Assembly (NCBI GenBank): GCA_023390215.1
Contig: JAEWDG010000228.1
Coordinates: 1-9,327, forward strand
DNA length: 9,327 nt
DNA from: Bacteroidota bacterium
GTDB lineage: Bacteria > Bacteroidota > Bacteroidia > Chitinophagales > Chitinophagaceae
Direction of reading: 5' to 3'
A program made the position numbers and the translations under genes. Of this stretch, positions 8,277 to 9,327 are shown piece by piece. The notes below the pieces were generated by a model, which saw only the letters and a program-made list of their open reading frames with translations, was not told the DNA's origin and searched no databases. Position 1 is the stretch's first letter. Every line of letters starts with the position of its first letter.

Positions 8277-8281
8277 CAATT

Positions 8282-9327
8282 TTATTTTATCCAGGGGCTG
8301 GTGAAACCAAATCGTTTTAATCCCGCCTGAATTTCAGGAGCACTCATAAATAAACGCCACAATAGTTGTGACCGGTAATTTTCGATCATTGCAATTATCG
8401 GTCCCTGATCTATGGCAAGATAACTTTTCGCATACCAGTTTTGTGTTTCATTAAACGCATCAACAAATCCGTATTCGCCCCAAATTTTATCTCCCAGATC
8501 GTTGTAATAATGCTTTAATGCCTTCATCGAGTATTCCGGAGTGTAGGGAAATGCACTCAGGGCCGCAGTGGGTGTAATGGTTCCGTTATCGTTGGTTGGA
8601 GAGAATGCATTGTATCCATTATAGGTATCTGAAGCCGTTAAGCCCCAGCAATTTTCCCCATATCCTTTGAAATCCCTGGGATTGTCCACACAGTAATCAT
8701 GGTTGATTAATGTATGAGTACGGTTTTGTTCCCAGTAATCCGCGTATTCATCTTTCAACCCTCTTGGATCAAGCCCGAGGAATGAGTAGTGGGAGAAGAA
8801 CAAAGGTCCACCATAATCGAATCCTAACGGTAACGTATGTCCGTAAAACTGTTTACCATTTTTGAAAAAAATGCTTTGGGCCCATCCCTGGTGATAGACG
8901 CGGGGAGATACCGGATAATTTTCCTGGTCTGACGCAGCCAATACATATACAATCAGGCATTCATTAAAACCGCGGATCGGGAAATTCATCGACCATCCGT
9001 TATTCGGACTCCAGTGCCAGTATAATACCTCCTGTCCGCCATTGGTAAACCAGTTCCATTCCACTCCCTTCCACAGCCAGTTTATTTTCATTCTCAATTC
9101 ATTCTCTACAGGATCATCTTTTGTGAAATACTGACGGGCACATATCAATCCTTCCATAAGGTAACTGGTTTCTACCAGATCAGCGCCATCATCTTTACGG
9201 CTAAAAGGAATCGTCTTTCCTGTTTCGCCATTCAGCCAATGAGGGAATGCGCCATGATAGGAATCTGCCTTAACCAGGAAGTTCACCATCTTGCGCATAA
9301 ATCTCGCGGCTGTATCGCGCTTTACCC
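8282..9327 (-). CDS. GH144 / glycoamylase-family beta-1,2-glucanase, 5' end missing
   Basis: This is probably a secreted beta-1,2-glucanase of family GH144 (Pfam glycoamylase-like domain), cutting beta-1,2-glucan into sophoro-oligosaccharides. The reading frame stays open through the right edge: residues encoded beyond the Met at 9298 (VKRDTAARF) align with the matching part of the next gene, so that Met is internal. Compared with the neighbour's catalytic domain, about 60 residues of the domain plus a signal peptide lie outside the window. The visible 347 residues carry the acidic cluster D-x3-D-x2-E (codons at 9191-9193, 9179-9181, 9170-9172) in DDGADLVETSYLMEGL. They also carry the family motifs WHWSPNNGW, GFNE (Glu codon 8960-8962), DYGGPLFF, GLTASD, TPTAALSAFPYTPE and WGEYGF. 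The acidic cluster has the spacing I recall for the essential residues of the Chitinophaga pinensis endo-beta-1,2-glucanase. The stop lies 5 bases before the next ATG, indicating an operon. GH144 membership is fairly sure; endo versus exo action is inferred only. Confidence 0.88.
   Translation of the reverse strand, partial: VKRDTAARFMRKMVNFLVKADSYHGAFPHWLNGETGKTIPFSRKDDGADLVETSYLMEGLICARQYFTKDDPVENELRMKINWLWKGVEWNWFTNGGQEVLYWHWSPNNGWSMNFPIRGFNECLIVYVLAASDQENYPVSPRVYHQGWAQSIFFKNGKQFYGHTLPLGFDYGGPLFFSHYSFLGLDPRGLKDEYADYWEQNRTHTLINHDYCVDNPRDFKGYGENCWGLTASDTYNGYNAFSPTNDNGTITPTAALSAFPYTPEYSMKALKHYYNDLGDKIWGEYGFVDAFNETQNWYAKSYLAIDQGPIIAMIENYRSQLLWRLFMSAPEIQAGLKRFGFTSPWIK

Noticed and set aside
8277..8279. 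TTG as the start of the long GH144 gene
   Set aside because: The next codon is ATG and begins a normal Lys-rich signal peptide; TTG adds one residue and has no better ribosome binding site.
9296..9298. ATG at 9298 as the true start of the right-hand GH144 gene
   Set aside because: The frame continues upstream to the window edge with residues that align to the neighbouring GH144 domain, and a start here would remove part of the catalytic domain and any signal peptide.

Overview
The window looks like part of a Bacteroidota genome, most likely a soil or plant-associated member of the Chitinophagaceae/Sphingobacteriales type. The grounds are moderate GC, A-rich start contexts without clear Shine-Dalgarno sequences, signal peptides that end in an Ala-Gln type cleavage site, and the gene content (GH144, BglX-type GH3, GH43 with discoidin and Fn3 domains). 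No species can be named from the sequence alone. No RNA gene, mobile element or CRISPR array was seen.

All six genes lie on the minus strand, so transcription runs from right to left. In transcription order they are: (1) a GH144 / glycoamylase-like beta-1,2-glucanase cut by the right edge (8282-9327); (2) a second, multidomain GH144 enzyme (6090-8276); (3) a GH43-like glycosidase with discoidin and Fn3 domains (4320-6086); (4) a small secreted SGNH/GDSL hydrolase (3667-4317); (5) a complete BglX-type GH3 beta-glucosidase (1359-3656); (6) after a 215-base gap, a second GH3 enzyme cut by the left edge (1-1143). Genes 1 to 5 are separated by only 5, 3, 2 and 10 bases and are almost certainly one operon. 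Gene 6 may be read through or may have its own promoter in the gap.

The combination suggests a catabolic locus for beta-1,2-glucan (linear or cyclic sophoran, as made by rhizobia and other Proteobacteria). GH144 enzymes cut beta-1,2-glucan chains into sophorose or short oligosaccharides, and BglX-type GH3 enzymes from similar loci split these to glucose. All five proteins whose N-terminus is visible have signal peptides and none shows a lipobox, so they should act in the periplasm or outside the cell. The GH43-like enzyme and the SGNH hydrolase do not fit a plain unsubstituted beta-1,2-glucan and may deal with decorations. No SusC/SusD transporter pair or regulator lies inside the window. If this is a classical polysaccharide utilisation locus, they would be expected upstream, beyond the right edge.
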